This document shows, in pieces, positions 17,849 to 25,938 of a DNA stretch of 64,000 nucleotides; positions within the stretch are counted from its first letter, which is position 1; each line of letters starts with the position of its first letter. Under the pieces are notes generated by a model. It was not told where the DNA came from and did not search any database. It saw only the letters and a list, made by a program, of their open reading frames with translations. This DNA is from Streptomyces griseiscabiei (lineage in GTDB: Bacteria; Actinomycetota; Actinomycetes; Streptomycetales; Streptomycetaceae). The stretch lies in the NCBI RefSeq assembly GCF_020010925.1, contig NZ_JAGJBZ010000002.1, forward strand, positions 2,728,001 through 2,792,000, in the 5' to 3' direction. Position numbers and translations under genes: made by a program.

Positions 17849-19584
17849 CGTTGCGGCCCGCCTCCCGCCCCGAACAGCTCCCGGTACCCGGCGATCCGCC
17901 ACAGCTCCGCGTGCGGCCCCACCGCCCGCACCCTTCCCCCGTCCAGCCAGGCCACCGTGTCCGCGCGGGCGGCCGTCGTGGCGCGGTGGGCGACGAGCAG
18001 GCGGGTGGCGCCGGTGGGGGAGGAGAGGAGCGCGTCGGTGACCCGGCGCTCGGTGACGGTGTCGAGGCTGGAGAGGGCGTCGTCGAGGACGAGGAGACGG
18101 CAGTCGCGGGCGAACGCGCGGGCGAGGCCGAGGCGTTGGGCCTCGCCGCCCGACAGGGGGGCGTCGGCGCAGGGGGTGGCGTAGCCGTCGGGGAGGCGCC
18201 GGACGAAGGCGTCGGCGTGCGCGGCGCGGGCGGCCTCCCGGACCCGGGCCGGGGAGGGGCGGGGGACCCCGAAGGCGATGGTGTCCTCGACGGAGCCGCC
18301 CAGCAGGGCCGGGCGTTCGAAGGCGTGCACGATCGCCCGGCGCAGCTCCCGCCGGTCCAGCTCGGGCAACGGCACCCCGTCGAGCCGTACCTCTCCCTCG
18401 TCCGGATCCACGAGCCGCCCGGCGACCGCGGCGAGCAGTGACTTCCCCGCCCCCGAACGCCCCACGACGGCCACCGTGGCACCACCCGGGACGACAAGGT
18501 CGACACCGTCCAGCACGGCACGCCCACCCCGGCGGACGGTCACGGACCGCAGTTCGAGCCGTCCTTGCCGGGAGACCGGACGGGACGGGGCGCGCGGCTC
18601 CGGCGGTTCCGGTCCGGCGGACGGCAGCAGACGTCCGCCGTGGGGCATCGGGGGCTCGGCCAGCACATCGCCCAGCCGGGCGGCGCCCGCACGCGCGCGG
18701 ATCAGGGCCGAGACATGGCCGACCAGGACGCCGACGCCCGCGGCGAGCACGGCGTAGCGGGACGCGGCGAGGAGGTCGCCGGGGGACAGGCGCGCCCGGG
18801 TGAGCAGGACGCCGGCGGTGGCCACGACGGCGAGCTGCGCCAGCGGTGCCACGGTGGCGGCCCGTGCGGCGGCCCGGCCCTGGACATGCCACATGCGGTG
18901 CCCCTCGCGGGAGAGCTCGGGCAGGGGCCCGAGGACACGCGTGACGGTCCGGTCGGCGGTCCCGGCGGCGGCGATCGTCCGGTGCCCGGCGACGGCCTCG
19001 GCCAGCCCGCCCGCGATCCGGCCCTGGGCCCGCTGATAGCGCGTGACGCACACGGAGGAGTCCTGGGCCAGCGCGCGCAGGACGAGGGCGAGCAGCGGGG
19101 CCCCGATCAGGAACGCCGCCATGAGCCGGGGATCGATCAGCCCCAGCGCCACCACCGCGCCCAGCGGCCCGACGAGCGCGGCGAGGAGCGCGGCGGCCGT
19201 GGCGGGCGCCGTCCCCGCCTGGGCCGCGTTCCCGACGAGCCGGGCCACCAGGTCCCCGGGGCCGAACCGGCCCACGGCCCGCGGCCCCACGGCCAGCACG
19301 TGCCCCACCAGACGATGGCGCAGCCAGGCGGTGGCCCGGGCGTCCGTGGTCCCGCCGAGTACGGTCTCGACCGCGTCCAGCACGGCCGCCACGAGGATCA
19401 GCGCCGTGCACCACAGCACCCAGCGCGAGCCGTCCGGGTCGCCGGCCAGCAGCAGATCGAGGGCCCGGCCGAGCGCGACCGGCAGCGACAGGTCCGCCGC
19501 CGTCGCGGCCACGGACACCAGCGCCAGGGCCGTACAACGAAGGCCGGAGTACCGGACGGCCGAGCGCAGCAGAGGGGTCGTCAT
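17845..19584 (-). CDS. amfB: AmfB-type ABC transporter (permease-ATPase half) with altered Walker B
   Basis: This 579-residue protein has a six-helix exporter domain (about 15-300) and an ATPase with GRSGAGKS and LSGGEAQRLGLARA. The Walker B region reads LLVLDDALSSLD: the usual catalytic Glu is Asp, so its own ATP site may be weakly active, as in many heterodimeric exporters. Its partner AmfA has a standard site. It follows amfS, separated by a strong hairpin at 19653-19692, and overlaps amfA by 4 bases. Known RamAB/AmfBA pairs are thought to export the SapB/AmfS lanthipeptide. Confidence 0.87.
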   Translation of the reverse strand: MTTPLLRSAVRYSGLRCTALALVSVAATAADLSLPVALGRALDLLLAGDPDGSRWVLWCTALILVAAVLDAVETVLGGTTDARATAWLRHRLVGHVLAVGPRAVGRFGPGDLVARLVGNAAQAGTAPATAAALLAALVGPLGAVVALGLIDPRLMAAFLIGAPLLALVLRALAQDSSVCVTRYQRAQGRIAGGLAEAVAGHRTIAAAGTADRTVTRVLGPLPELSREGHRMWHVQGRAAARAATVAPLAQLAVVATAGVLLTRARLSPGDLLAASRYAVLAAGVGVLVGHVSALIRARAGAARLGDVLAEPPMPHGGRLLPSAGPEPPEPRAPSRPVSRQGRLELRSVTVRRGGRAVLDGVDLVVPGGATVAVVGRSGAGKSLLAAVAGRLVDPDEGEVRLDGVPLPELDRRELRRAIVHAFERPALLGGSVEDTIAFGVPRPSPARVREAARAAHADAFVRRLPDGYATPCADAPLSGGEAQRLGLARAFARDCRLLVLDDALSSLDTVTERRVTDALLSSPTGATRLLVAHRATTAARADTVAWLDGGRVRAVGPHAELWRIAGYRELFGAGGGPQR

Positions 19585-19652
19585 ACCCGTCCTGACGTGG
19601 GATGACCGGGTGGATGGGAGGGTGGGCCGCCCGCAACCGGGACGGGCGGGCC

Positions 19653-19692
19653 CCGGACGGCCCCTCCCCGCGGTGGGGAGGGAACCGTCCGG
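19653..19692 (-). terminator. hairpin between amfS and amfB
   Basis: CCGGACGG (19653-19660) pairs with CCGTCCGG (19685-19692), and the inner CCCTCCCC pairs with GGGGAGGG, giving a very stable stem with a short loop. It starts 18 nt after the amfS stop on the minus strand. A partial terminator here would favour precursor over transporter, like the hairpin at 10400-10433. Confidence 0.8.
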
Positions 19693-19710
19693 AGCCGCCC
19701 TTCGGCCCGA

Positions 19711-19827
19711 TCAGAGGCAGAGCGTGATGCTGGCCGCGCTCACACAGGACAGCACGCTCAGGGAGCTGGGGCCGCCGGTGCCGGTCGTCTCGTCCGCTTC
19801 CATCGTCTGCAGGTCGAGAAGTGCCAT
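19711..19827 (-). CDS. amfS: class III lanthipeptide precursor (AmfS/SapB type)
   Basis: This gene is only 39 codons: ATG 19827, TGA ending at 19711, with GGAAG about 7 nt upstream. The leader begins MALLDLQTMEADE, matching the conserved LLDLQ leader recognised by class III synthetases. The core holds two exact Ser-x-x-Ser-x-x-x-Cys units, at Ser21/Ser24/Cys28 and Ser30/Ser33/Cys37, each able to form a labionin or a lanthionine-plus-dehydroalanine ring. The peptide ends one residue later (Leu38). The expected product is a SapB/AmfS-like morphogenetic surfactant peptide that helps aerial hyphae emerge; this role comes from the family. It lies between amfT and amfB. Confidence 0.95.
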   Translation of the reverse strand: MALLDLQTMEADETTGTGGPSSLSVLSCVSAASITLCL

Positions 19828-19912
19828 GTCGCTTCCTTTCGTCGGTGGCCCGCTCAGGGGCCGTTGGGGACGGGGGTGTTGCGTCACGACTCCACCCGGT
19901 GGGGGAACCGCG

Positions 19913-22540
19913 TCATAGGGGCCGCCGTCGTGGCGGCGGCAGGAACGGCAGCTGCGCCGGGGCGCCGTCGTCGGCGGCGTGCGCCGCGCCGAGGGCCAGC
20001 AGACAGCCCGCCGTTCCGGTACCGAGGTCCATGGACAGCCGCATCAAATGGCTGCCGGGGAAGGCCAGTTGCCCCTGGTAGGGCATCGCGTGCCAGCCGA
20101 GCGCGGCGATCTGCCGCGTCAGCCGCTCGCGCGGGGCGCCGGTGCGCGCCAGGTGCAGGATCATCCCGGCCCGGCCCTCGAACAGGCCCGGCTGGGCGTA
20201 GAAGCGGTAGGCCGCGGCGGTCAGCACACCCGCCCGTACGTCCGCGTACCCGTGCGGGGCGGTGCCGGTGGCGTCGGCGGTGGCGGCCAGGAGGTCGTCC
20301 AGCACCATGCCGACGCCCACGCTCCCGTCCCCGAGGTACGGCATCGTCCGCCATCCCTCGTCCACGGCCAGCCCGCCGTTCCTCTGGTCGACCAGGCACT
20401 CCAGGTCCAGCCGCAGCGCCGCGTGCGCCGCGTCGAGCAGCGCGGGCTCGCCCGTCGCCTCGTACCGGCGCAGCAGGAACAGCGCGGGTCCGCTCGCGCC
20501 GCGCAGCAGGCCGGCCCGTCGGCGGGGCGGTGCCGGGCGGGGCTCGGCGAGGCGGCGTACGAGGAGGTCCGCGGCCTCGGCCGCGTGCGCGCGCAGCCCG
20601 GACTCGCCGGTGGTGCGCGCCAGTTCGTCGAGGACCAGGCCCAGCCCGGCCAGTCCGCCCCGCAGGTCGGACGACAGTTTGTGCCACTTCTCGGAGAGGA
20701 TCCGCTCGACCAGGTCCAGGGCCCGCCGGCGGTGGCCGAGCCGGTCCAGGGTGAACGCGACCCCCGCGAGACCGTCGTACAGACCGAGCGGGGTGCCGAC
20801 CGGCACCGGGTCGGTGTGATCCAGCAGCCAGCGCTCACCCTCCTCGTAGCGCTCGGCGCCGACCTCCGCGAGCGCGTACAGGACGCCCGCCGCGCCGTGC
20901 GCGAGGCCGAGACCGCCGCCGTCGGAGAACTGGGCGACGTCCCCGGGGAAGATCCGGTCGTCGCGCTCCGGAGTGGCGGAGGCCAGGATCGCCTTCACCA
21001 TCGAGTCACGGCTGTACGGCCAGTCCCCGGGCCCGGCGAGGGACCAGCCGCCCGCCGGGGCGCCCCGGCCCCGTGTTTCCCCGACGCCGCCGCTGCCACG
21101 GGTGATCTCCGCGACCGCCTCGTCCAGGAACCCGCGCGGCACGTCCGGGAACTGCTCCGCGATCACCGCCGCGAGATGCGCGGCCTTCTCCCGCTCCACC
21201 ACGAACAGCGAGGTGACCGGCAGGAACAGCGCCAGCCGCAGACACGCGAGGGCATAGCGGTCGACGGCCGCGCCGGTGCGGTCCGGGGGCGCGAGGAAGC
21301 CGGGGTGGGCGACGGTCTGGCGGCCGTTCTCCTCGACGGGCGCCGCCGCCTCGAAGTCGAGGAGGGACACCGAGTGGTCGTCCGGCGCGACCATGATGTT
21401 GAAGACATGCAGGTCGTTGAAGACGATCCCGCGCGCGTGCACCGCCGCGACCGCCTCCTCGACGGCCCGGTGGACGCGTAACGCCCAGGCCGTGTACGCG
21501 GCGACCGCGCCCGGCTCGGGGTCGGCGGCCAGCAGGGGGTGCCGTTCGGCGACGTACGCGTTGAGCGGGCGGCCCTCGACGAAGTCCATGACGAGGAAGC
21601 GGTGGTCGCCGAGCGTGAACCAGTCGCGCACCCCGGGCACCACGCCGAGCCCGGCCAGCCGCTCCAGCGCGTCCCTCTCCCGCTCCAGCCGGGTGACCGC
21701 GTCGGCCCCGTCGGCGGCCAGCCCGGCGTGCGGGCGCCCCTCCTTCAGGACCACCCGGCGGCCGTCCCGGGTGTCGGTGCCGACGTACACGCCGCCGCCG
21801 TTGGAGAAGTGCAGCGCCTTCTCGATGCGGTACGGCAGCTCGCCGACCGTGGTCGTGTTGCGTGCCGCGAGCTGCGGTTCCAGGAACGCGGGCAGGTTCA
21901 CCCAGTCGGGCACATGGAAGGTCGGCTTCCGCTGGTCCGGGACCAGGGTGCCCCCGCCGTCGCGGACGGCCGGGACGAGCGTGCCGCGCTCGTCGACGAC
22001 GAAGGAGCGGGCGAAGGCGCCGTAGCGGACGTACAGCGGTCCCTCGTTCCAGCGCAGGTCGGTGAGGATGTACGGCCCGTCCAGGCCGTCCAGGAGCGCG
22101 CCCAGCTCGCGCAGGACGAGATGCAGCTGCTCCTCGTCTGCCGGGTAGACGGTCACGAACTTGCCGCTGGTGTCGCGGGCCGCGTACTTGGCGTTGCGCA
22201 GATGCAGCAGCTGCGGACCCGGCACGAACTTGAACGGGATCGCCCGGGGCACGCAGTAGTCCCACACGATCGCCGCGATCCGGTCCGCGTTCGCCCGGGT
22301 GGCGGAGGCGTGCACCTTCCATCCCTGGGTGGGCCCGGGACGGGGCCGCCCGCCGTCGTCGACCGGGGTCAGCGTCAGCCAGTCCCCGATCCGGGCGGCC
22401 CGCCAGCCCTCGGGCACCGCCCGCAGGGCCGTCCCGTAGCCGGGCGCCGCGGTGCCGGCTCCCGCACCGGCGGAGAGCCGGTCGGGTGTCTCGTAGAAGT
22501 GCCTGTCGGCGAGCGCGTACGCCTCGTACCGCTTGTCCAT
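19913..22540 (-). CDS. amfT: class III lanthipeptide synthetase (LanKC, RamC/AmfT type)
   Basis: This 875-residue enzyme starts MDKRYEAYALADRHFYE, typical of RamC. The N-terminal lyase domain (about 1-230) is followed by a Ser/Thr-kinase-like domain (about 240-500, VVLKEGRPHAGL, FNDLHVFNIMV, LLDFEAAA). The C-terminal LanC-like domain (about 515-875, GLYDGLAGVAFTL) is expected to lack the zinc-binding Cys/His ligands of true LanC, as in other class III enzymes. It phosphorylates and dehydrates Ser residues in AmfS, then cyclises them onto Cys. It is the first gene of amfTSBA. Upstream lie direct repeats (22628-22664) that may be the AmfR site. Confidence 0.93.
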   Translation of the reverse strand: MDKRYEAYALADRHFYETPDRLSAGAGAGTAAPGYGTALRAVPEGWRAARIGDWLTLTPVDDGGRPRPGPTQGWKVHASATRANADRIAAIVWDYCVPRAIPFKFVPGPQLLHLRNAKYAARDTSGKFVTVYPADEEQLHLVLRELGALLDGLDGPYILTDLRWNEGPLYVRYGAFARSFVVDERGTLVPAVRDGGGTLVPDQRKPTFHVPDWVNLPAFLEPQLAARNTTTVGELPYRIEKALHFSNGGGVYVGTDTRDGRRVVLKEGRPHAGLAADGADAVTRLERERDALERLAGLGVVPGVRDWFTLGDHRFLVMDFVEGRPLNAYVAERHPLLAADPEPGAVAAYTAWALRVHRAVEEAVAAVHARGIVFNDLHVFNIMVAPDDHSVSLLDFEAAAPVEENGRQTVAHPGFLAPPDRTGAAVDRYALACLRLALFLPVTSLFVVEREKAAHLAAVIAEQFPDVPRGFLDEAVAEITRGSGGVGETRGRGAPAGGWSLAGPGDWPYSRDSMVKAILASATPERDDRIFPGDVAQFSDGGGLGLAHGAAGVLYALAEVGAERYEEGERWLLDHTDPVPVGTPLGLYDGLAGVAFTLDRLGHRRRALDLVERILSEKWHKLSSDLRGGLAGLGLVLDELARTTGESGLRAHAAEAADLLVRRLAEPRPAPPRRRAGLLRGASGPALFLLRRYEATGEPALLDAAHAALRLDLECLVDQRNGGLAVDEGWRTMPYLGDGSVGVGMVLDDLLAATADATGTAPHGYADVRAGVLTAAAYRFYAQPGLFEGRAGMILHLARTGAPRERLTRQIAALGWHAMPYQGQLAFPGSHLMRLSMDLGTGTAGCLLALGAAHAADDGAPAQLPFLPPPRRRPL

Positions 22541-22627
22541 GCGCGTCCCCCGGGTCGTGTGCCGTCGATGCCGTCGCCCCCTGGGCCGGGTGACGACGAG
22601 CCTTCCAGCCCGCCGGAGCGCCGGACA

Positions 22628-22664
22628 GTCACGGCTGTCACCAGAAACCCGTCACGCCTGTCAC
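22628..22664. promoter_or_regulatory. 14-bp direct repeats upstream of amfT (candidate AmfR site)
   Basis: GTCACGGCTGTCAC (22628-22641) and GTCACGCCTGTCAC (22651-22664) differ at one base and are spaced 23 bp, about two helical turns, on one face of the DNA. Read toward amfT they are GTGACAGsCGTGAC, 88-124 nt before its start. RamR/AmfR are known to bind repeated sites upstream of ramC/amfT. This match to AmfR is inferred from position and spacing. Confidence 0.5.
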
Positions 22665-22813
22665 GCGCTCACCGTGCGGAACGCATGGGTAAAGATCTGT
22701 TCGGATCCGTTCGGCCTCTTTCGGGCCCGGACGGGCGGACGGAACGGGTCCCCGGCCTCGCCGAACGGTCCCAGGGGCTGCGCGACCGTGCCGGAAGCGC
22801 TGTAATTGCGGAC

Positions 22814-25342
22814 GTGGTCAGTGAGGGCGCAGCGGAACGCGGAACGAGGACGCTGCGTGCCGAACTCGCGCTCAAGACGCTTGCCGGCGATCTCGATCCG
22901 CAGGAGCGGCTGCACGCCATCCTCGAACAGGTGCTCGTGTTCACGAGCGCTACGGTCGCCGTCCTGTACATCCCGGACGGCGAGGGCGACGCGCTGTCCC
23001 TGGCCGGCTCGGCGGGCGTCCCGAGGAGCCTCTACGGGCTCCGCGACAGCTACCCGGCCTCCGGACCCGCCCCGGTGGCCGAGACCTGCCGCTCGGGCCG
23101 CCCCCGCTGGTTCGCCTCCGGCGACCTGCCCCGGGACGCGGGGCCCGCACCGGACCCCGGCCCGCCCCGAGCCATGGACGGTCCGCGAGGTACGGACGGT
23201 CCGCGGGGCATGGACGGTCCGCGGGGCATGGACGGTCCCGAGGGCGCGGACGCCCCCCGCGCCCCCGTCGAGGAGTTCTCGCTGGGCGTGCTGCCGCTGC
23301 GCGAGCGCGGGTGCCTCGTCGCCGTCGGTGACGGCCCGGACGCCTTCGACGCCGAGGACCGGCGGTGCCTCGACCTCCTCGCCGAGGCGGTCACCAGCGC
23401 CGCCCCCGCCCCGCCCGCCGGACCCGGCGCCTCCTTCGACCTGGCCATGGACACCGGGCGGGTCGAGGTCGACGACAAACTGCTGGAGCTGTTCGGCATG
23501 GGCCCCGACGACTTCGACGGCCGGGTCGAGACCCTGATCGCGCTGACCGTGCCCGAGGACCTCCCCGCGCTGATGTCCGTCGTCGAGGCGGACCACATGT
23601 CCATCGGCGACCGGGAGCTGGAGTTCCGCATCCTGCAGCCCTCCGGCGAGCAGCGCTGGCTCCGGCTGCGGGGCCGGATGCTGCCCGGCGGCGAGGACCG
23701 GGCCACCCGGCTCGTCGGTACCGTCGCCGACGCCTCCACCCTGCGCACCGGCCGCGGCGACGTGGCCCGGATCCAGCGCCTCGCCGCCGCCCTGGCCACC
23801 GCCGGCACCGTCCGTGACGTCAGCCAGGCCGTGGTGACCGCCCTGCGCAAGCCGCTCCAGGCCGACCGGATCGCCCTCGCCGAACTGGAGGGGGACCGCC
23901 TGGTCGTCACCGTCCTCGACCCCCCGCAGCCGGAGGTCTGGCCCGAGGTGTGGCGCTCGGAGTGGCGCGGCGAGTGGCCGGACGCGCCGGTGCGCACCAT
24001 GCCGACCCTCGCCACCGCCCTGCGTGAGGGGCGCGCCGGGATCTGGCCCGCCGGAGCCGATCTGGAACCGGCCCTCTCCGACGTCGGCCCCGGCGGCCTC
24101 GCCGTGCTCCCGCTGCCCGCCGGCGGCCGGATGGCCGGGGCCTGTCTGATCGGCTGGGACAACCCCCACGACTTCGGCCCCGAGGAGCGCGCGCTGCTCA
24201 CCGCCGCCTCCGGCCTCGCCGGACAGGCCCTGATGCGGGCCCACGCCTTCGACGCCGAGCACGAACTCGTCGGCATGCTCCAGCGCACCCTGCTCCCGCG
24301 CCGTCTGCCGCAGCTGCCCGGCGCGGTCGCCGTCGCCCGCTATCTGCCCACCACCGCCGGACTGGAGGTCGGCGGCGACTGGTACGACGTCATCCCGCTG
24401 CCCGACAACCATGTGGCCCTCGTCATCGGCGACGTCCAGGGCCACAACGCGGGCGCCGCCACCCTGATGGGCCAGATGCGCACCGCCCTGCGCGCCTACG
24501 CCGTCGAGGGACACCCCCCGGACGTCGTCGTCTCGCACGCCAACCGGCTCCTGATGGACATGGAGACCGACCTCTTCGCCACCTGCTGCTACGTAGACAT
24601 CGACATGGAGGAGGGCTCCGCCTGGTACGTCCGCGCCGGCCACATCCCGCCCGTGCTGCGGCACCCGGACGGCACCACCGAGATCAGCGAGGCGGAGGGC
24701 GGACCGCCGCTCGGCGTCGTCATGCGGGCCGACTTCCCGATGAGCCCCCTGCGGCTGACCCCCGGCACCCTGCTGGCCCTCACCACGGACGGCCTCGTCG
24801 AGTCCGCCGACGTCGACGTGGAGGACGGACTCGACCACCTCGCCACCGAACTCTCCGGCGCCGACCCCGCCCACCTCGGTGTCGTCGCCGACACCCTGCT
24901 GGGCGGCGCCAACCGCGACGACGACGTGGCTCTGCTCCTCGTCCGCTACGACGGCATGGCCCTGCGCCCCCAGCGCGAGAACTGGAGCGTGTGGCGCGTC
25001 CCCCAGGCCGTCGGACAGGCCCGCCGCTACACCCGGCGGGTGCTGCGCCGCTGGGGCGTCGAGGCCACCGCCGACACCGTGCTCCTCGTCGTCTCCGAAC
25101 TCGTCACCAACGCCCTCGTCCACACCGACGGCCGGGTCCGCCTCGACCTCACCCTCCTGGCCGACCGCCTCCGCGTCGCGGTCGCCGACGCCTCCCCGCG
25201 CACCCCCATGAAGCCCACCGTCATCGGCTGGGAGGCCACCGGCGGGCGCGGCATCCTCCTCGTCGAGGCGATGTCCTCGGCCTGGGGCACGGTCCCGGTC
25301 AGCGGCGGCAAACAGGTGTGGGCGGAGATCCCCATCGAATGA
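22814..25342 (+). CDS. GAF-PAS-GAF-SpoIIE phosphatase with C-terminal HATPase (anti-sigma kinase-like) domain
   Basis: This protein of about 842 residues has a GAF domain (about 10-190), a PAS domain with PAC motif (about 210-310), a second GAF (about 320-480), a SpoIIE phosphatase (about 495-695, VGGDWYDVIPL and VIGDVQGHN) and a C-terminal histidine-kinase-like ATPase (about 715-842, ELVTNALVHTDG and GRGILLVEAMSS). Phosphatase plus kinase in one chain suggests a self-contained partner-switch regulator. GTG 22814 is the likely start; the long in-frame extension upstream is a shadow of amfT. The first GAF is interrupted by a DGPRGM-type repeat at 23173-23250. It diverges from the amf operon. 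Confidence 0.85.
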   Translation: MVSEGAAERGTRTLRAELALKTLAGDLDPQERLHAILEQVLVFTSATVAVLYIPDGEGDALSLAGSAGVPRSLYGLRDSYPASGPAPVAETCRSGRPRWFASGDLPRDAGPAPDPGPPRAMDGPRGTDGPRGMDGPRGMDGPEGADAPRAPVEEFSLGVLPLRERGCLVAVGDGPDAFDAEDRRCLDLLAEAVTSAAPAPPAGPGASFDLAMDTGRVEVDDKLLELFGMGPDDFDGRVETLIALTVPEDLPALMSVVEADHMSIGDRELEFRILQPSGEQRWLRLRGRMLPGGEDRATRLVGTVADASTLRTGRGDVARIQRLAAALATAGTVRDVSQAVVTALRKPLQADRIALAELEGDRLVVTVLDPPQPEVWPEVWRSEWRGEWPDAPVRTMPTLATALREGRAGIWPAGADLEPALSDVGPGGLAVLPLPAGGRMAGACLIGWDNPHDFGPEERALLTAASGLAGQALMRAHAFDAEHELVGMLQRTLLPRRLPQLPGAVAVARYLPTTAGLEVGGDWYDVIPLPDNHVALVIGDVQGHNAGAATLMGQMRTALRAYAVEGHPPDVVVSHANRLLMDMETDLFATCCYVDIDMEEGSAWYVRAGHIPPVLRHPDGTTEISEAEGGPPLGVVMRADFPMSPLRLTPGTLLALTTDGLVESADVDVEDGLDHLATELSGADPAHLGVVADTLLGGANRDDDVALLLVRYDGMALRPQRENWSVWRVPQAVGQARRYTRRVLRRWGVEATADTVLLVVSELVTNALVHTDGRVRLDLTLLADRLRVAVADASPRTPMKPTVIGWEATGGRGILLVEAMSSAWGTVPVSGGKQVWAEIPIE
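23173..23250 (+). repeat. 18-bp in-frame tandem repeat in SpoIIE gene
   Basis: About four degenerate 18-bp units encode MDGPRG, TDGPRG, MDGPRG and MDGPEG in a loop of the first GAF domain. The nucleotide units are nearly identical, indicating recent slippage expansion that keeps the frame. Confidence 0.8.
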
Positions 25343-25405
25343 CACGCCGTGTCGAACGGGCCCGTCGGGTGACCCGCCGTGTCGAACAGCCCGTCGGGTG
25401 ACACG
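25340..25405. repeat. 30-bp tandem repeat after SpoIIE stop
   Basis: A TGAC(A/C)CGCCGTGTCGAAC...CCCGTCGGG unit of 30 bp starts at 25340 and 25370, with a third partial copy at 25399. The first copy includes the phosphatase stop codon and the array ends at the metallophosphoesterase start. Confidence 0.8.
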
Positions 25406-25413
25406 CTGGCCGG

Positions 25414-25917
25414 GTGCGTCTGCTGCTTCTCTCCGACACCCATCTGCCCAAGCGCGCGAAAGCGCTGCCCGAGCCGCTCCTCGCCGAACTCCCGCGCGCC
25501 GACGTGGTCGTCCACGCCGGCGACTGGGTCGACGAGGCCACCCTCGACCTCCTCGAAGCCCGCTCCCGCCGGCTCGTCGCCGTGTACGGCAACAACGACG
25601 GCCCCGGCCTGCGCGCCCGCCTCCCCGAGGTGGCCCGCGCCGAACTGGACGGGCTGCGGCTCGCCGTCGTCCACGAGACCGGCCCCGCCCAGGGCCGGGA
25701 GTCCCGCTGCGCCGCCCGCTACCCCGACACCGACGTCCTCGTCTTCGGCCACAGCCACATCCCCTGGGACACCACCACGTCCACCGGCCTGCGGCTGCTC
25801 AACCCCGGCTCCCCGACCGACCGCCGCCGCCGGCCGCACCACACCTATATGACGGCGACGGCGGCGGACGGCGAGCTGACGGACGTGGAACTGCACCGAC
25901 TGCCGCCCCGCACCTGA
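25414..25917 (+). CDS. YfcE/MJ0936-type metallophosphoesterase
   Basis: This 167-residue protein starts at GTG 25414. It shows the calcineurin-like metal-ligand motifs in order: SDTHLP (7-12), VHAGDWVD (about 33-40), YGNNDG (about 59-64, Asn in place of the usual His of GNHD) and FGHSHIPW (about 111-118). Family members are small Mn-dependent phosphodiesterases acting on varied substrates. It begins shortly after the SpoIIE gene, with a tandem repeat in the gap, and may share its transcript. The natural substrate is unknown. Confidence 0.88.
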   Translation: MRLLLLSDTHLPKRAKALPEPLLAELPRADVVVHAGDWVDEATLDLLEARSRRLVAVYGNNDGPGLRARLPEVARAELDGLRLAVVHETGPAQGRESRCAARYPDTDVLVFGHSHIPWDTTTSTGLRLLNPGSPTDRRRRPHHTYMTATAADGELTDVELHRLPPRT

Positions 25918-25938
25918 CCCGGGCGCCCGCCGCCCCGC

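Noticed and set aside
21539..22813. Upstream extension of the SpoIIE gene to a 1267-residue ORF
   Set aside because: It is antisense to amfT and has no domain; GTG 22814 precedes the conserved GAF region.
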